Assembly (NCBI GenBank): GCA_963978895.1
Contig: OZ022247.1
Coordinates: forward strand, 2,347,369-2,411,368
Direction: 5' to 3'
DNA length: 64,000 nucleotides
From: Erpobdella octoculata
Taxonomy: Eukaryota > Annelida > Clitellata > Hirudinida > Erpobdellidae
Made by a program: the position numbers and the translations under genes. Positions 47,340-63,870 of the stretch are shown here, piece by piece; position 1 is the first letter of the stretch, and each line of letters starts with the position of its first letter. The notes under the pieces are model-generated. The model had not been told where the DNA came from and searched no databases. It saw only the letters and a program-made list of their open reading frames with translations.

Positions 47340-48212
47340 CCCCAGTCATAAGTTATTTCTAAGAGAAAAATTGTATAGGGTCTTAGAGACATTTGCTAAT
47401 GTGTGGGTTTTTTTTTTAAATTTTGCCCCCCCCCATGCTTTTGCTGGAATGACGCTCCTAGCGGGGGAGAGGCAGTCATTCAATCCTTTTCCTCTTCCAC
47501 TCCGGCCAATCCGGGGTATCCTCGCCATTGTACATTATATACTCGTAGATCTAAAGTATCAAGCTCATAGAGGTAGTAAAGTCGAGTTCAGTTACAAAAA
47601 TTACTAGACTGGTTATTTTTCATTCGTATCGTGAACTCGCTAAAACTGAAGCTATATTTTGGCTGATTTACCTACCGGTATTTAAATTTAATTTCAGATT
47701 TTCTCACATTGTTTTACTTTCTTTATCTATTGGTATTTTTTTTCTTTTATCTCTCTCGTCTCTCTTTGAGAAGTAACTCCATGCTAAATTTTTCTCAAAT
47801 TAGTCCAGACAGTCATTTTTATATAAGTAAGAGAGATAAACATTCTTCTACTTTAATTCGACAAAATTCACTGGCAATTAGCAAATTAATTTTACTAAAA
47901 ATGTAGAGATATAGAAATTAAAATAAGACAAATGTTTCCCTGAATTGTGTATATTTCAACGAAAACAAATCAAAAGTTTTCAATTCAGCGCATCAACAAG
48001 TCGCCATGACAGCGTGTGACGTCATTTCGATTTCAAACCGCTGAGCTACTAAAAATAACAATAATAATAATAAATAAGTTTCGCGAGCTTTCGAAATGTG
48101 TTTTTCAATCTATATCTACTATTATTTATTATTTTATTTTATTTTATTTATTTATTTAATAAATATTTGCGCTTTTGTGACTTTTTAAAAAAAGCGCATT
48201 ATAAATTTACAT

Positions 48213-48254
<42 letters not shown>

Positions 48255-49498
48255 TAAGAACCGAAATCGCATCGAATTGTTCGCGCCGCGATCACTCTTG
48301 GCTACGTAACACAAAGCACGGATTAAAAAAGTTTAAGTAATCAACGTTATTGTTATTTTTTCAAACTCTGAGGACGAAGCAGAAGAAGCAGCTGCCGTTA
48401 CAAGCTGTTCGGCTACGGTTGGTTGAACTTTTTTTGTTTGTTTGGTTGCTGTGTTAAAAAAGACGCTTCTAAGCTTCGCGCGGTTGACCTAGCTCTAGCT
48501 TCAATTGCTGACCCAGCTAACTGCGTCAGAAGTTTGGGTTGAAGCGCCAGGCCTAGTTAGGACATTGGAAGGAAGGAGTTTACTTAGCGAAGTGCTGCCT
48601 AATTCGTTTCTTATTTCAAGGCTGGGTAGTTAGTCCGTGCAATGTTTTGAATTATAAGAAAGTATTGTTATTTAGGTATTCAGTTTTTCAACCTCTCACG
48701 TGTCAAAAAAATTAAAATCAGATTTTTGTTCATTTAAATGATGACTGATTAGTCGACGCATGAAATTGCATGCAAACTGAGTGCCGATTGATTATTATTT
48801 ACGATTATTATATCTATAGAAATCGATCAACTGCTACAACCACAGATCGATTTGATCTGATCGTGAAAGTGTATACGCTAGTGTACACCCTTGTTGACGT
48901 GTGTACATGAAAGACCCATCTGCGGGGGGGGGGGGCTTTAGGGATCCTAAAAAATTACTAATGTTTAAGACCCGGTTGCTACTTACTATAGTTTAAAAAG
49001 AACACTTGCTTTAGATAAGAAATAATGAATGCTGCTTTTTGATTTACAATATGATAATTCACGAGCGACAAATATGACAGAAAAGGCCCCCACTCTGAAT
49101 CAGCTAGTAAACTGGGGCACCCCCTTGTTAGACAAACAGGGCCCAATATAATGTTGAGGACTAGATGGCGCTGATGATGATAAAAAATGATTTATGCTGT
49201 TATCGTATGAGCGGATCTTTCTAGGTTCGTCATTGGCATGAGATTCACGAAGCGATTGAACTCTTATCAGATCCAGCTCCCCTCTCCACATCTATCTATC
49301 TCTCCTCTCACCCCACTTCTCATTGGCCCTTGCACTGTTGCTGCTGCTGACGAATCGCTGTCCTGATTGATTGATTGATTGACTGATTGATCGATGGAGG
49401 AGTTGATGGTGCTCATTGAGATTGAGATACATGTAGTTCCAGATAAGATGGCAACAAATTGGTGCGCTCGGGTCATGTTTAAGGTGATTACTAATTTG
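47340..49498. other. Intergenic AT-rich stretch
   Basis: No gene is supported. (AAT)n lies at 48216-48252. Poly-C and poly-G tracts occur near 47430 and 48925. Confidence 0.55.
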
Positions 49499-49499
49499 G

Positions 49500-49699
49500 T
49501 TGATGATGTTTATAATAATGATGATGATGATGGTGATGGGGATGGTGACAAGGACGGCGGTGACATTTTGATGGTGGTCCCTGTTGACCGGCAATGTGTA
49601 GGGGCGATGGTGAGGATGGTTGTGAGGGTGGTGGTGGTGCTGGGGATAATGGGGGTTTGTGATGCAAATGGTGTGTCAGGAATAATGGTCGACGCTGGC
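49500..49699 (+). repeat. Left arm of an inverted duplication flanking the giant satellite
   Basis: This 200-bp segment matches the reverse complement of 56585-56769 at roughly 95% identity, apart from a ~15-base indel. Shared blocks include TGATGATGTTTATAATAATG, GGTCCCTGTTGACCGGCAAT and GGAATAATGGTCGACGCTGG. Homology ends exactly at GTCGACGCTGGC on both sides. Confidence 0.9.
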
Positions 49700-50104
49700 T
49701 TATGATGAATATGTTGAAGGAAATGGTCGTATCGTTTGTGAAAAGACTAAAAAAGAGAAAAAACACGCTGAAATTCGTCATCGATATTGACTGCCAAATT
49801 ATACAAAGATAATTCTAGAAAAGAAAGAAAATACACAAAATAATTTTTCAAAGTCTTTGGTTCTTCTGAGAATGAGAGGGAAAAGGAGGGCGATATTTTC
49901 ACTTCTATTTTTTTTTCATATCGCAATGAAATGCTGATTTTAAAGCGTCGAATACATATTGCTGTACACGTTTTGCACGTGGACTCGACTGGATACGTAC
50001 GGTTTGTTTGTATGCGTACAGTGACGCATACAAATGTAAATAATAAACAAACAAATTTTTCATCAATTGGGTTGTAAGTATCAAGGTATTTCCATACGTA
50101 TAGT

Positions 50105-50218
50105 ATTTAGGTATGTATGTCTTTGTTTGTTTGTTTATTTGTATGTATGTATGCGTATGTATGTACGTGTGCATGTGTGTTTGTACGTGCATGTGTCTTC
50201 ATGTACATACGTATGTAC

Positions 50219-50249
<31 letters not shown>

Positions 50250-50470
50250 TGTATGTATGTATGTATGTATGTATGTATGTATGTATGTATGTATGTATGT
50301 ATGTATGTATGTATGTATGTATGTATGTATGTATGTATGTATGTATGTATGTATGTATGTATGTATGTATGTATGTATGTATGTATGTATGTATGTATGT
50401 ATGTATGTATGTATGTATGTATGTATGTACGTATGTATGTACATACGTATGTATGTATGTTATGTATGTA
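50105..50470. repeat. (ATGT)n microsatellite
   Basis: About 60 tandem ATGT units between 50213 and 50460, with flanking degenerate GTAT/GTGT sequence. Smaller TG-rich tracts continue to 51290. Open frames encoding MYVC or HTYI repeats are artefacts. Confidence 0.95.
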
Positions 50471-51647
50471 TACGTGTACGAATGAGTATGGAAAGCATTT
50501 GTACATATGCGATGAGCAAATATATGGGGGCCAGCACCGTCCATCGCGTTGCCGAAAATAAGCGCCAAGAACTAAAAAAAACCATAGATATAACAGAAGG
50601 GTAAATATGTTTTTGAGCATGCGCGAATTGAGTAAGCAGAAATTATTGATCGCAAATTATGATATGCCGCCTGCTTAAGGCTCGCTGGCCATATTGTTTG
50701 AAATGAAAATTATGTGCCGAATCGGGCCCGAAAAAAAAATCTAATACTGATCGTCGTTTGTTTCAGCGTGCACGCGTGTTCATGTGTGTATGTATGTGGC
50801 GTGTGTGTATGTATGTATGTATGTATGTATGTGTGTGTGTTTGTGGATGTTTTTGTGTGTGGAAAAGAGTGGAAAATATAATCTATCCCTGTTTGTTTTT
50901 GTAAAATGATGGCCATGTTTTGCTATACGTATATATTGCAACTGTATGTGCATGTTTTACACTTTACTTAGATGTCTGTGTATTTACGTGTGTGTGTGTG
51001 TGTGTATGTATGTATGTTTGCGTAAGTGTAAGTGTGTATAATGTATGTGTAAGAGTTAATTGGCATCGTTCGTATTTTTGCCATCAGAGCATAAGACTGT
51101 ATGTGACCGTGTGTGTGTGAGAGCGCACGGACCTAAAGATAAATAATGTTGCTCATAGCAATCGTTTGCGTGAACAGCACGTGATACAAACTTTTGACAA
51201 TGTTTCTCTACTTATCTGCTTACTCGTCCGTGTAAATACCAGTGTGCGTGTGCGTGTGTGTATGTGTGTGTGATTGTGTATGTGTGTGTACGTTTTTCAG
51301 ATGATAGTGAGTAATAGAGAAGTGGGAGGGATGGTTTTCAAAAAACTGCATGTTGATGTAATCGTATATGCTTTTGAAATTCCGTTATCAATGATAAAAG
51401 CTGGAGTTGCTCACTTTAACCCAAATACCTTCTTCTTCTTCTTTAATGGTAATCCAGCTCACGGAAGCTCAGGGACCGGCCGAGGCACAAGGAGTCACAG
51501 TTTTATCTGCCAGCCGTATTTCAAAAATCAGTATGACTTGAATCTTATTATCCAAATTTGCAACGCTGCTACTTATTGAATCGACCCAAACGGGAACGAA
51601 AAAGGTTTAATCAACCATTGTGAAAAAACGTCAAAAAGCAAACCCGC

Positions 51648-54600
51648 TTCAATTCAATTCAATTCAATTCAATTCAATTCAATTCAATTCAATTCAATTC
51701 AATTCAATTCAATTCAATTCAATTCAATTCAATTCAATTCAATTCCAATTCAATTCAATTCAATTCAATTCAATTCAATTCAATTCAATTCAATTCAATT
51801 CAATTCAATTCAATTCAATTCAATTCAATTCAATTCAATTCAATTCAATTCAATTCAATTCAATTCAATTCAATTCAATTCAATTCAATTCAATTCAATT
51901 CAATTCAATTCAATTCAATTCAATTCAATTCAATTCAATTCAATTCAATTCAATTCAATTCAATTCAATTCAATTCAATTCAATTCAATTCAATTCAATT
52001 CAATTCAATTCAATTCAATTCAATTCAATTCAATTCAATTCAATTCAATTCAATTCAATTCAATTCAATTCAATTCAATTCAATTCAATTCAATTCAATT
52101 CAATTCAATTCAATTCAATTCAATTCAATTCAATTCAATTCAATTCAATTCAATTCAATTCAATTCAATTCAATTCAATTCAATTCAATTCAATTCAATT
52201 CAATTCAATTCAATTCAATTCAATTCAATTCAATTCAATTCAATTCAATTCAATTCAATTCAATTCAATTCAATTCAATTCAATTCAATTCAATTCAATT
52301 CAATTCAATTCAATTCAATTCAATTCAATTCAATTCAATTCAATTCAATTCAATTCAATTCAATTCAATTCAATTCAATTCAATTCAATTCAATTCAATT
52401 CAATTCAATTCAATTCAATTCAATTCAATTCAATTCAATTCAATTCAATTCAATTCAATTCAATTCAATTCAATTCAATTCAATTCAATTCAATTCAATT
52501 CAATTCAATTCAATTCAATTCAATTCAATTCAATTCAATTCAATTCAATTCAATTCAATTCAATTCAATTCAATTCAATTCAATCAATTCAATTCAATTC
52601 AATTCAATTCAATTCAATTCAATTCAATTCAATTCAATTCAATTCAATTCAATTCAATTCAATTCAATTCAATTCAATTCAATTCAATTCAATTCAATTC
52701 AATTCAATTCAATTCAATTCAATTCAATTCAATTCAATTCAATTCAATTCAATTCAATTCAATTCAATTCAATTCAATTCAATTCAATTCAATTCAATTC
52801 AATTCAATTCAATTCAATTCAATTCAATTCAATTCAATTCAATTCAATTCAATTCAATTCAATTCAATTCAATTCAATTCAATTCAATTCAATTCAATTC
52901 AATTCAATTCAATTCAATTCAATTCAATTCAATTCAATTCAATTCAATTCAATTCAATTCAATTCAATTCAATTCAATTCAATTCAATTCAATTCAATTC
53001 AATTCAATTCAATTCAATTCAATTCAATTCAATTCAATTCAATTCAATTCAATTCAATTCAATTCAATTCAATTCAATTCAATTCAATTCAATTCAATTC
53101 AATTCAATTCAATTCAATTCAATTCAATTCAATTCAATTCAATTCAATTCAATTCAATTCAATTCAATTCAATTCAATTCAATTCAATTCAATTCAATTC
53201 AATTCAATTCAATTCAATTCAATTCAATTCAATTCAATTCAATTCAATTCAATTCAATTCAATTCAATTCAATTCAATTCAATTCAATTCAATTCAATTC
53301 AATTCAATTCAATTCAATTCAATTCAATTCAATTCAATTCAATTCAATTCAATTCAATTCAATTCAATTCAATTCAATTCAATTCAATTCAATTCAATTC
53401 AATTCAATTCAATTCAATTCAATTCAATTCAATTCAATTCAATTCAATTCAATTCAATTCAATTCAATTCAATTCAATTCAATTCAATTCAATTCAATTC
53501 AATTCAATTCAATTCAATTCAATTCAATTCAATTCAATTCAATTCAATTCAATTCAATTCAATTCAATTCAATTCAATTCAATTCAATTCAATTCAATTC
53601 AATTCAATTCAATTCAATTCAATTCAATTCAATTCAATTCAATTCAATTCAATTCAATTCAATTCAATTCAATTCAATTCAATTCAATTCAATTCAATTC
53701 AATTCAATTCAATTCAATTCAATTCAATTCAATTCAATTCAATTCAATTCAATTCAATTCAATTCAATTCAATTCAATTCAATTCAATTCAATTCAATTC
53801 AATTCAATTCAATTCAATTCAATTCAATTCAATTCAATTCAATTCAATTCAATTCAATTCAATTCAATTCAATTCAATTCAATTCAATTCAATTCAATTC
53901 AATTCAATTCAATTCAATTCAATTCAATTCAATTCAATTCAATTCAATTCAATTCAATTCAATTCAATTCAATTCAATTCAATTCAATTCAATTCAATTC
54001 AATTCAATTCAATTCAATTCAATTCAATTCAATTCAATTCAATTCAATTCAATTCAATTCAATTCAATTCAATTCAATTCAATTCAATTCAATTCAATTC
54101 AATTCAATTCAATTCAATTCAATTCAATTCAATTCAATTCAATTCAATTCAATTCAATTCAATTCAATTCAATTCAATTCAATTCAATTCAATTCAATTC
54201 AATTCAATTCAATTCAATTCAATTCAATTCAATTCAATTCAATTCAATTCAATTCAATTCAATTCAATTCAATTCAATTCAATTCAATTCAATTCAATTC
54301 AATTCAATTCAATTCAATTCAATTCAATTCAATTCAATTCAATTCAATTCAATTCAATTCAATTCAATTCAATTCAATTCAATTCAATTCAATTCAATTC
54401 AATTCAATTCAATTCAATTCAATTCAATTCAATTCAATTCAATTCAATTCAATTCAATTCAATTCAATTCAATTCAATTCAATTCAATTCAATTCAATTC
54501 AATTCAATTCAATTCAATTCAATTCAATTCAATTCAATTCAATTCAATTCAATTCAATTCAATTCAATTCAATTCAATTCAATTCAATTCAATTCAATTC

Positions 54601-56495
54601 AATTCAATTCAATTCAATTCAATTCAATTCAATTCAATTCAATTCAATTCAATTCAATTCAATTCAATTCAATTCAATTCAATTCAATTCAATTCAATTC
54701 AATTCAATTCAATTCAATTCAATTCAATTCAATTCAATTCAATTCAATTCAATTCAATTCAATTCAATTCAATTCAATTCAATTCAATTCAATTCAATTC
54801 AATTCAATTCAATTCAATTCAATTCAATTCAATTCAATTCAATTCAATTCAATTCAATTCAATTCAATTCAATTCAATTCAATTCAATTCAATTCAATTC
54901 AATTCAATTCAATTCAATTCAATTCAATTCAATTCAATTCAATTCAATTCAATTCAATTCAATTCAATTCAATTCAATTCAATTCAATTCAATTCAATTC
55001 AATTCAATTCAATTCAATTCAATTCAATTCAATTCAATTCAATTCAATTCAATTCAATTCAATTCAATTCAATTCAATTCAATTCAATTCAATTCAATTC
55101 AATTCAATTCAATTCAATTCAATTCAATTCAATTCAATTCAATTCAATTCAATTCAATTCAATTCAATTCAATTCAATTCAATTCAATTCAATTCAATTC
55201 AATTCAATTCAATTCAATTCAATTCAATTCAATTCAATTCAATTCAATTCAATTCAATTCAATTCAATTCAATTCAATTCAATTCAATTCAATTCAATTC
55301 AATTCAATTCAATTCAATTCAATTCAATTCAATTCAATTCAATTCAATTCAATTCAATTCAATTCAATTCAATTCAATTCAATTCAATTCAATTCAATTC
55401 AATTCAATTCAATTCAATTCAATTCAATTCAATTCAATTCAATTCAATTCAATTCAATTCAATTCAATTCAATTCAATTCAATTCAATTCAATTCAATTC
55501 AATTCAATTCAATTCAATTCAATTCAATTCAATTCAATTCAATTCAATTCAATTCAATTCAATTCAATTCAATTCAATTCAATTCAATTCAATTCAATTC
55601 AATTCAATTCAATTCAATTCAATTCAATTCAATTCAATTCAATTCAATTCAATTCAATTCAATTCAATTCAATTCAATTCAATTCAATTCAATTCAATTC
55701 AATTCAATTCAATTCAATTCAATTCAATTCAATTCAATTCAATTCAATTCAATTCAATTCAATTCAATTCAATTCAATTCAATTCAATTCAATTCAATTC
55801 AATTCAATTCAATTCAATTCAATTCAATTCAATTCAATTCAATTCAATTCAATTCAATTCAATTCAATTCAATTCAATTCAATTCAATTCAATTCAATTC
55901 AATTCAATTCAATTCAATTCAATTCAATTCAATTCAATTCAATTCAATTCAATTCAATTCAATTCAATTCAATTCAATTCAATTCAATTCAATTCAATTC
56001 AATTCAATTCAATTCAATTCAATTCAATTCAATTCAATTCAATTCAATTCAATTCAATTCAATTCAATTCAATTCAATTCAATTCAATTCAATTCAATTC
56101 AATTCAATTCAATTCAATTCAATTCAATTCAATTCAATTCAATTCAATTCAATTCAATTCAATTCAATTCAATTCAATTCAATTCAATTCAATTCAATTC
56201 AATTCAATTCAATTCAATTCAATTCAATTCAATTCAATTCAATTCAATTCAATTCAATTCAATTCAATTCAATTCAATTCAATTCAATTCAATTCAATTC
56301 AATTCAATTCAATTCAATTCAATTCAATTCAATTCAATTCAATTCAATTCAATTCAATTCAATTCAATTCAATTCAATTCAATTCAATTCAATTCAATTC
56401 AATTCAATTCAATTCAATTCAATTCAATTCAATTCAATTCAATTCAATTCAATTCAATTCAATTCAATTCAATTCAATTCAATTCAATTCAATTC
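51648..56495. repeat. Giant (TTCAA)n satellite, 4.85 kb
   Basis: About 970 tandem copies of the pentamer TTCAA. Only two irregularities were seen: one extra C near 51745 and one lost T near 52584. All three plus frames are open (NSIQF repeat) simply because 5 is not a multiple of 3 and the pentamer lacks stops in that strand; no gene is implied. Confidence 0.98.
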
Positions 56496-56577
56496 AATTT
56501 AATTTAATTTAATTTAATTTAATTTAATTTAATTTAATTTAATTTAATTTAATTTAATTTATTTTAATTTAATTTAA
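56496..56577. repeat. (AATTT)n edge of the giant satellite
   Basis: About 16 AATTT units follow without a gap; a C-to-T change converts one pentamer into the other. The tract ends beside the right arm of the inverted duplication. Confidence 0.95.
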
Positions 56578-56584
56578 CTAAATG

Positions 56585-56769
56585 GCCAGCGTCGACCATT
56601 ATTCCTGACACACCATTTGCATCACAAACCCTTATTATCCCCGGCACCACCACCACCCTCACAACCATCCTCACCATCGCTTCTACACATTGCCGGTCAA
56701 CAGGGACCACCATCAAAATTTCACCATCCCCATTACCATCATCATCATCATTATTATAAACATCATCAA
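56585..56769 (-). repeat. Right arm of the inverted duplication
   Basis: Reverse-complement copy of 49500-49699. Its outer homology limit (GCCAGCGTCGAC) lies only a few bases from the (AATTT)n edge, whereas the left arm is about 1.9 kb from the satellite. Confidence 0.9.
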
Positions 56770-56879
56770 TGAACATCGCGATCATTGTCAACCTGCGAGA
56801 AATAATTCAGCAAGTTAACCGTAAAAAAACTTCGATTTTTAAAATCCTTTATATTTTTTATTGTTTTTTGAGCATGAAT

Positions 56880-57440
56880 ATCTCGAAATTAATGTTTGGT
56901 CCTAACGAGTCTATGGACCAAGCTTCAGATCGATTGGATGACGGGGAATGGGGTTGTGTTCAATCAATCAATCAGACAGAGGATATGTGTTAATATAAAG
57001 GATTTAAAAACTAGGTTTTTATAGTCTTTTACACCACGCGTCTTAAAACACATGGTGTAAAAGACTATAAACTATGATTAAAAAATAGGTTTTTTAACAG
57101 ATCCCTTATATTTCTGGTTTGGCCGGCTTTTCATTGATTGCAAAAAAATTCCTTTAAAAATGATATTTTTTGGAATTTATATATGTAAACATTTATTTAA
57201 TTGTATTTAATTGATTTTTGTTTTAAAACATAAAGAATTATTATTTTTAATTGAATTTTTTTAAATTTTCACATTTTAATAGAATTCATTGTCATGAGGA
57301 GCGAGCCTATATTTAAATTTCAACTCGATTGGATGACGGGAAGTTAGTTAATTTTCATTTTGTAGGTTTGCAAACATTCAAGCAAGCAATCAAGACCGGC
57401 GATGAAGTTAATATAAGGAATTAAAAAAAAAAGGTAGTTT
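56880..57440. repeat. Two related retroposon-tail-like modules
   Basis: CGATTGGATGACGGGRA occurs at about 56931 and 57327. Each copy is followed by CAATCAAT- or CAAGCAAT-type short repeats and then GTTAATATAARG. The order (conserved block, short-unit repeat, GTTAATA-rich end) also appears in looser form near 22765-22905 and 60780-60935, suggesting 3' ends of one retroposon family. Confidence 0.4.
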
Positions 57441-58556
57441 TTAATTTAAAAAATAAAAAAAAATGTATGGCCAAAAATACTTTCCAGACATCGGTTATTA
57501 CTTCACATGTCAAGTATTTGAAAAAAACTGCGATTAATGTTTTCTATTTTATAGATTTATTATCAATTATTAGCAACCGAATTACAAAACTATAAAAGAT
57601 TTTTTTAAACTAATTTTTTACGGTTCCCTTGTTCCGGGAGGAAGGAGGCCAACATGCCGTCATTTACGATTTCAAATAAAAAAGCGAACTAATTAACCTG
57701 CTCAATTTTTTATGAGTTACACCTGAACGCAATCTAAATCTATGCTTAATGAACGATCGAACATACCAGCGAGTTAATGTACTGATCGATAAAGTTTATT
57801 TTTTATCGCGTTAGAAAGTTGTTAGCCGCTCTGAGCTGACTATTATTATTATTGCTAGAGATAGCCGTCAAAAATGACGATTTTTTTTTAAATTTCATTA
57901 TTTAGGGCTGACAATGTACAATTGCGAAATAACTTTTAATATTTAAATAAATTAAAAACATTTACCTCACTTAAATTATATAAAAGAATTTATTGATATA
58001 ATTATTTATTATATATAAATTATTTTGCCATAGATAGCAAATCGTCACGCAATAACGTCTTACAGTGTTAGACTTACACAGACGTGGGCTGGGCTATTAT
58101 ATTATATATATTATCTGTGACGAAAAAAATTTCATTATGTCACTACCAAGTCCCCAAACCAACCCAAATGCTTTTCAAACGAGGTTTAGTTTAAATATTT
58201 TATTTGTCCGTTTCGGTCCTTGGTTCGTTTATTCCGCTTGTGCTGTTTATTCCGCTCTTCGGCAACAACAACGATAGAACGACAACAAAGAAGCAGTCTT
58301 TCTTTTCCTTCTCTTTCCAGCTTCGAATGTCTGCCACAGCGAGAGGTAATTCATTTGAAATTTCTTCCCCTTCGAAGTAACATGAACGTCACATTTGTCA
58401 TGTGCTCTCAAGTCATGATTCAACGTCGTCAGACGAGGTTGTGCCTTATTTTCAAATGTCATACAACATTCTTTATCTCCCTCTTCTTCTCCCTAATATC
58501 TTCCTTCATTTTTCTTTTCTTCTATCTATTTTTTTTAACTTTTATCTACTTTTTTT
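57440..58556. other. AT-rich intergenic stretch
   Basis: No gene, RNA gene or clear element was recognised. Confidence 0.5.
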
Positions 58557-58870
58557 ACACACTTTTACTTAACTTGACTTCTCTGTCTGTCTGTCGTCAA
58601 ATTTTGCAATCGATTTTAAACTAACTTCCCGATGAGCTAGAGACTTAAAAATTTAAACATACCTCCGAACTGATTAACAATGCATTCTATCAAATTTGCG
58701 TATCGAACGGACAAAATTTAATTAAATAATTATTTGTGTTATTTTCGTCGAACTATTTATTGTCTATGCTAATATGTTTGTTGTTTATGTAACAGAATGT
58801 GGCCTACACAATCGATTATATAAAAGTGTGTTTTTAAAAAAAACTTTGTTTTTGCTTCACTTGTTTTGTT
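58557..58870. repeat. Dispersed repeat family A, copy 3
   Basis: Same block order as copies 1 and 2, including TTCCCGATGAGCTAGAGACT, which copy 2 partly lacks. It is bounded by ACACACTTTT (58557-58566) and AAAAGTGTGT (58822-58831). Confidence 0.8.
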
Positions 58871-58884
58871 TTCTATGCTAAAAC

Positions 58885-61075
<2,191 letters not shown>

Positions 61076-61863
61076 GCAGGTACACACAGTTTTCGATGAC
61101 TATTCCCGTTTATTTTTCAAAGCTGGACGAAAGAATTAAGTTCGATACAAATGTGTGACAGGCATTCATACACACACACGCCCATCGTTACGTACTCACG
61201 TGCACAAGCAATCAGAAAGAGAGGAGAGCGAGAGAAAGGAAGAGGAGGAGGAGGAGGAGGAGGAGGAGAATATGCCGTTGCATCATTTAGAGTCAATACG
61301 TCAAGATGAAACAGTGATGCGTACGAATATAAACACACCGAGCGATATTTGGTGGCACGCACGCAAATACACGTACATGAGCGTATTATTATCATTATTT
61401 TGTGTACTGCCCGGAAAATACCCAGCCCGGGCCACATTATAAAAATGTTTCTTATTGAAAAATATAATACATAAACTATACCTTAAACTTCTACTTCTAA
61501 AATACCTGATGACCGGGGGATAGTCTTAGGTAATTTTCCATAACTTTTTGTAAACACTTGACAAAAACTTCACACCGGGCCCTGCAATCATTGCATGCCC
61601 TTGTAATCATCCCCGGCTCCCCATCCTTTTTGGTGCCCTGCTAGTATGAATTTCACAGACTCATTCCGGACGGACGGATGGATGGATCGATGAGTGAATG
61701 GATGAACGATCCGACGTATACACGTGGACGTACTGGTCTTTCGTATTGATGGATGGAGAGATGAAGTAATGAAAAGACGGATGGAATATATGAATTAATG
61801 TAACTACTGTGTACGCCTAGATATAATGGATGGATGGTTGTAAATAATAAACAGTGACAACAT

Positions 61864-62161
<298 letters not shown>

Positions 62162-62264
62162 GGCGCATGCCGCCGGCATGTCAACCTGGCTACGTACATC
62201 TTATTTAACAATCGTCCCATAAGCTTTTGAAGAAGATGCTGAAGCAAATTTGTTGCAAAGGATG

Positions 62265-62269
62265 ATTGT

Positions 62270-62301
<32 letters not shown>

Positions 62302-62336
62302 CGATGACGACGACGACGACGACGACGATGATGATA

Positions 62337-62422
<86 letters not shown>

Positions 62423-63870
62423 GGTGGTGGTGGTAGTGGTGAGGATGGTGATGGTGATGGTGAGGATGGTGATGGTGATGATGATAGTGATAGTGAAGAT
62501 GATGATGTTGAGGATGGTGAGGATGGTGAGGATGGTGATGGTGAAAATGGTAATGATGATGGTTATGAAGAAGATGGTAATGGTGGTGGTGATGGTGATG
62601 ATTGTGATGGTGAGGATGGTGAGGATGGTGATGATGGTGATGATGGTGAGGATGGTGATGATGGTGATGGTGAAGATGGTAATGATGATGGTTATGAAGA
62701 AGATGGTAATGGTGGTGGTGATGATTGTGATGGTGAGGATGGTGATGGTGATGGTGGTGGTGAAGATGGTAATGATGATGGTTATGAAGAAGATGGTAAT
62801 GGTGGTGGTGATGATTGTGATGGTGAGGATGGTGATGGTGATGGTGGTGGTGAAGATGGTAATGGTAAAGATGGTGATGGTGATGATTGTGAGGATGGTG
62901 AGGATGGTGAGGATGGTGATGGTGAGGATGGTGAGGATGGTGATGGTGTTGGTGGTGGTGAAGATGGTAATGGTAAAGATGGTGATGGTGATGATTGTGA
63001 GGATGGTGAGGATGGTGATGGTGATGGTGAGGATGGTGATGGTGATGGTGAAGATGGTGATGATGATAGTGATAGTGAAGATGATGATGTTGAGGATGGT
63101 GAGGATGGTGATGGTGAAAATGGTAATGATGATGGTTATGAAGAAGATGGTAATGGTGGTGGTGATGGTGATGATTGTGATGGCGAGGATGGTGAGGATG
63201 GTGATGATGGTGATGATGGTGAGGATGGTGATGATGGTGATGGTGAAGATGGTAATGATGATGGTTATGAAGAAGATGGTAATGGTGGTGGTGATGATTG
63301 TGATGGTGAGGATGGTGATGGTGATGGTGGTGGTGAAGATGGTAATGATGATGGTTATGAAGAAGATGGTAATGGTGGTGGTGATGATTGTGATGGTGAG
63401 GATGGTGATGGTGATGGTGGTGGTGAAGATGGTAATGGTAAAGATGGTGATGGTGATGATTGTGAGGATGGTGAGGATGGTGAGGATGGTGATGGGTGAG
63501 GATGGTGATGGTGTTGGTGGTGGTGAAGATGGTAATGGTAAAGATGGTGATGGTGATGATTGTGAGGATGGTGAGGATGGTGATGGTGATGGTGGTGATG
63601 AGTATGGTGATGGTGATGGTGAAGATGGTAATGGTAAAGATGGTGATGGTGGTGATGGTGGTAATGGTGAGAAGGTGAAGTTGGTGAGGTTGGTGATGGT
63701 GATGATGATGATGGTGAAGATGGTTATGGTTATGGTGAGGATGGTGACGGTGATGGGGAACATGGTAATGGTGAGGATGACGATGGTAGGATTGTGATTT
63801 TTAGAATGGTGATGATGGTGATGATGATGATGATCGTGGTGGTTACGATGACGACGATGCCGGAAATGGG
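62265..63870. repeat. GAT/GAC/GGT array with ~580-bp higher-order repeat
   Basis: The array begins as GATGAC (62268-62325), then pure GAT (62336-62405), then GGT, then a complex mixture of GATGGT, GAGGAT, GATTGT and GGTTATGAAGAAGATGGTAA words. The marker GATAGTGATAGTGAAGATG occurs at 62483 and 63064 with the same following order, giving a duplicated higher-order unit. No stop-free frame can be taken as coding here. Confidence 0.9.

Noticed and set aside
50067..50620. Several overlapping frames of MYVC or HTYI repeats
   Set aside because: Products of the (ATGT)n microsatellite on both strands.
51620..56512. 1,630-codon open frame on the plus strand (NSIQF repeated)
   Set aside because: It is the inevitable translation of a stop-free pentamer array in any plus frame; no start context, domain or splice structure supports a gene.
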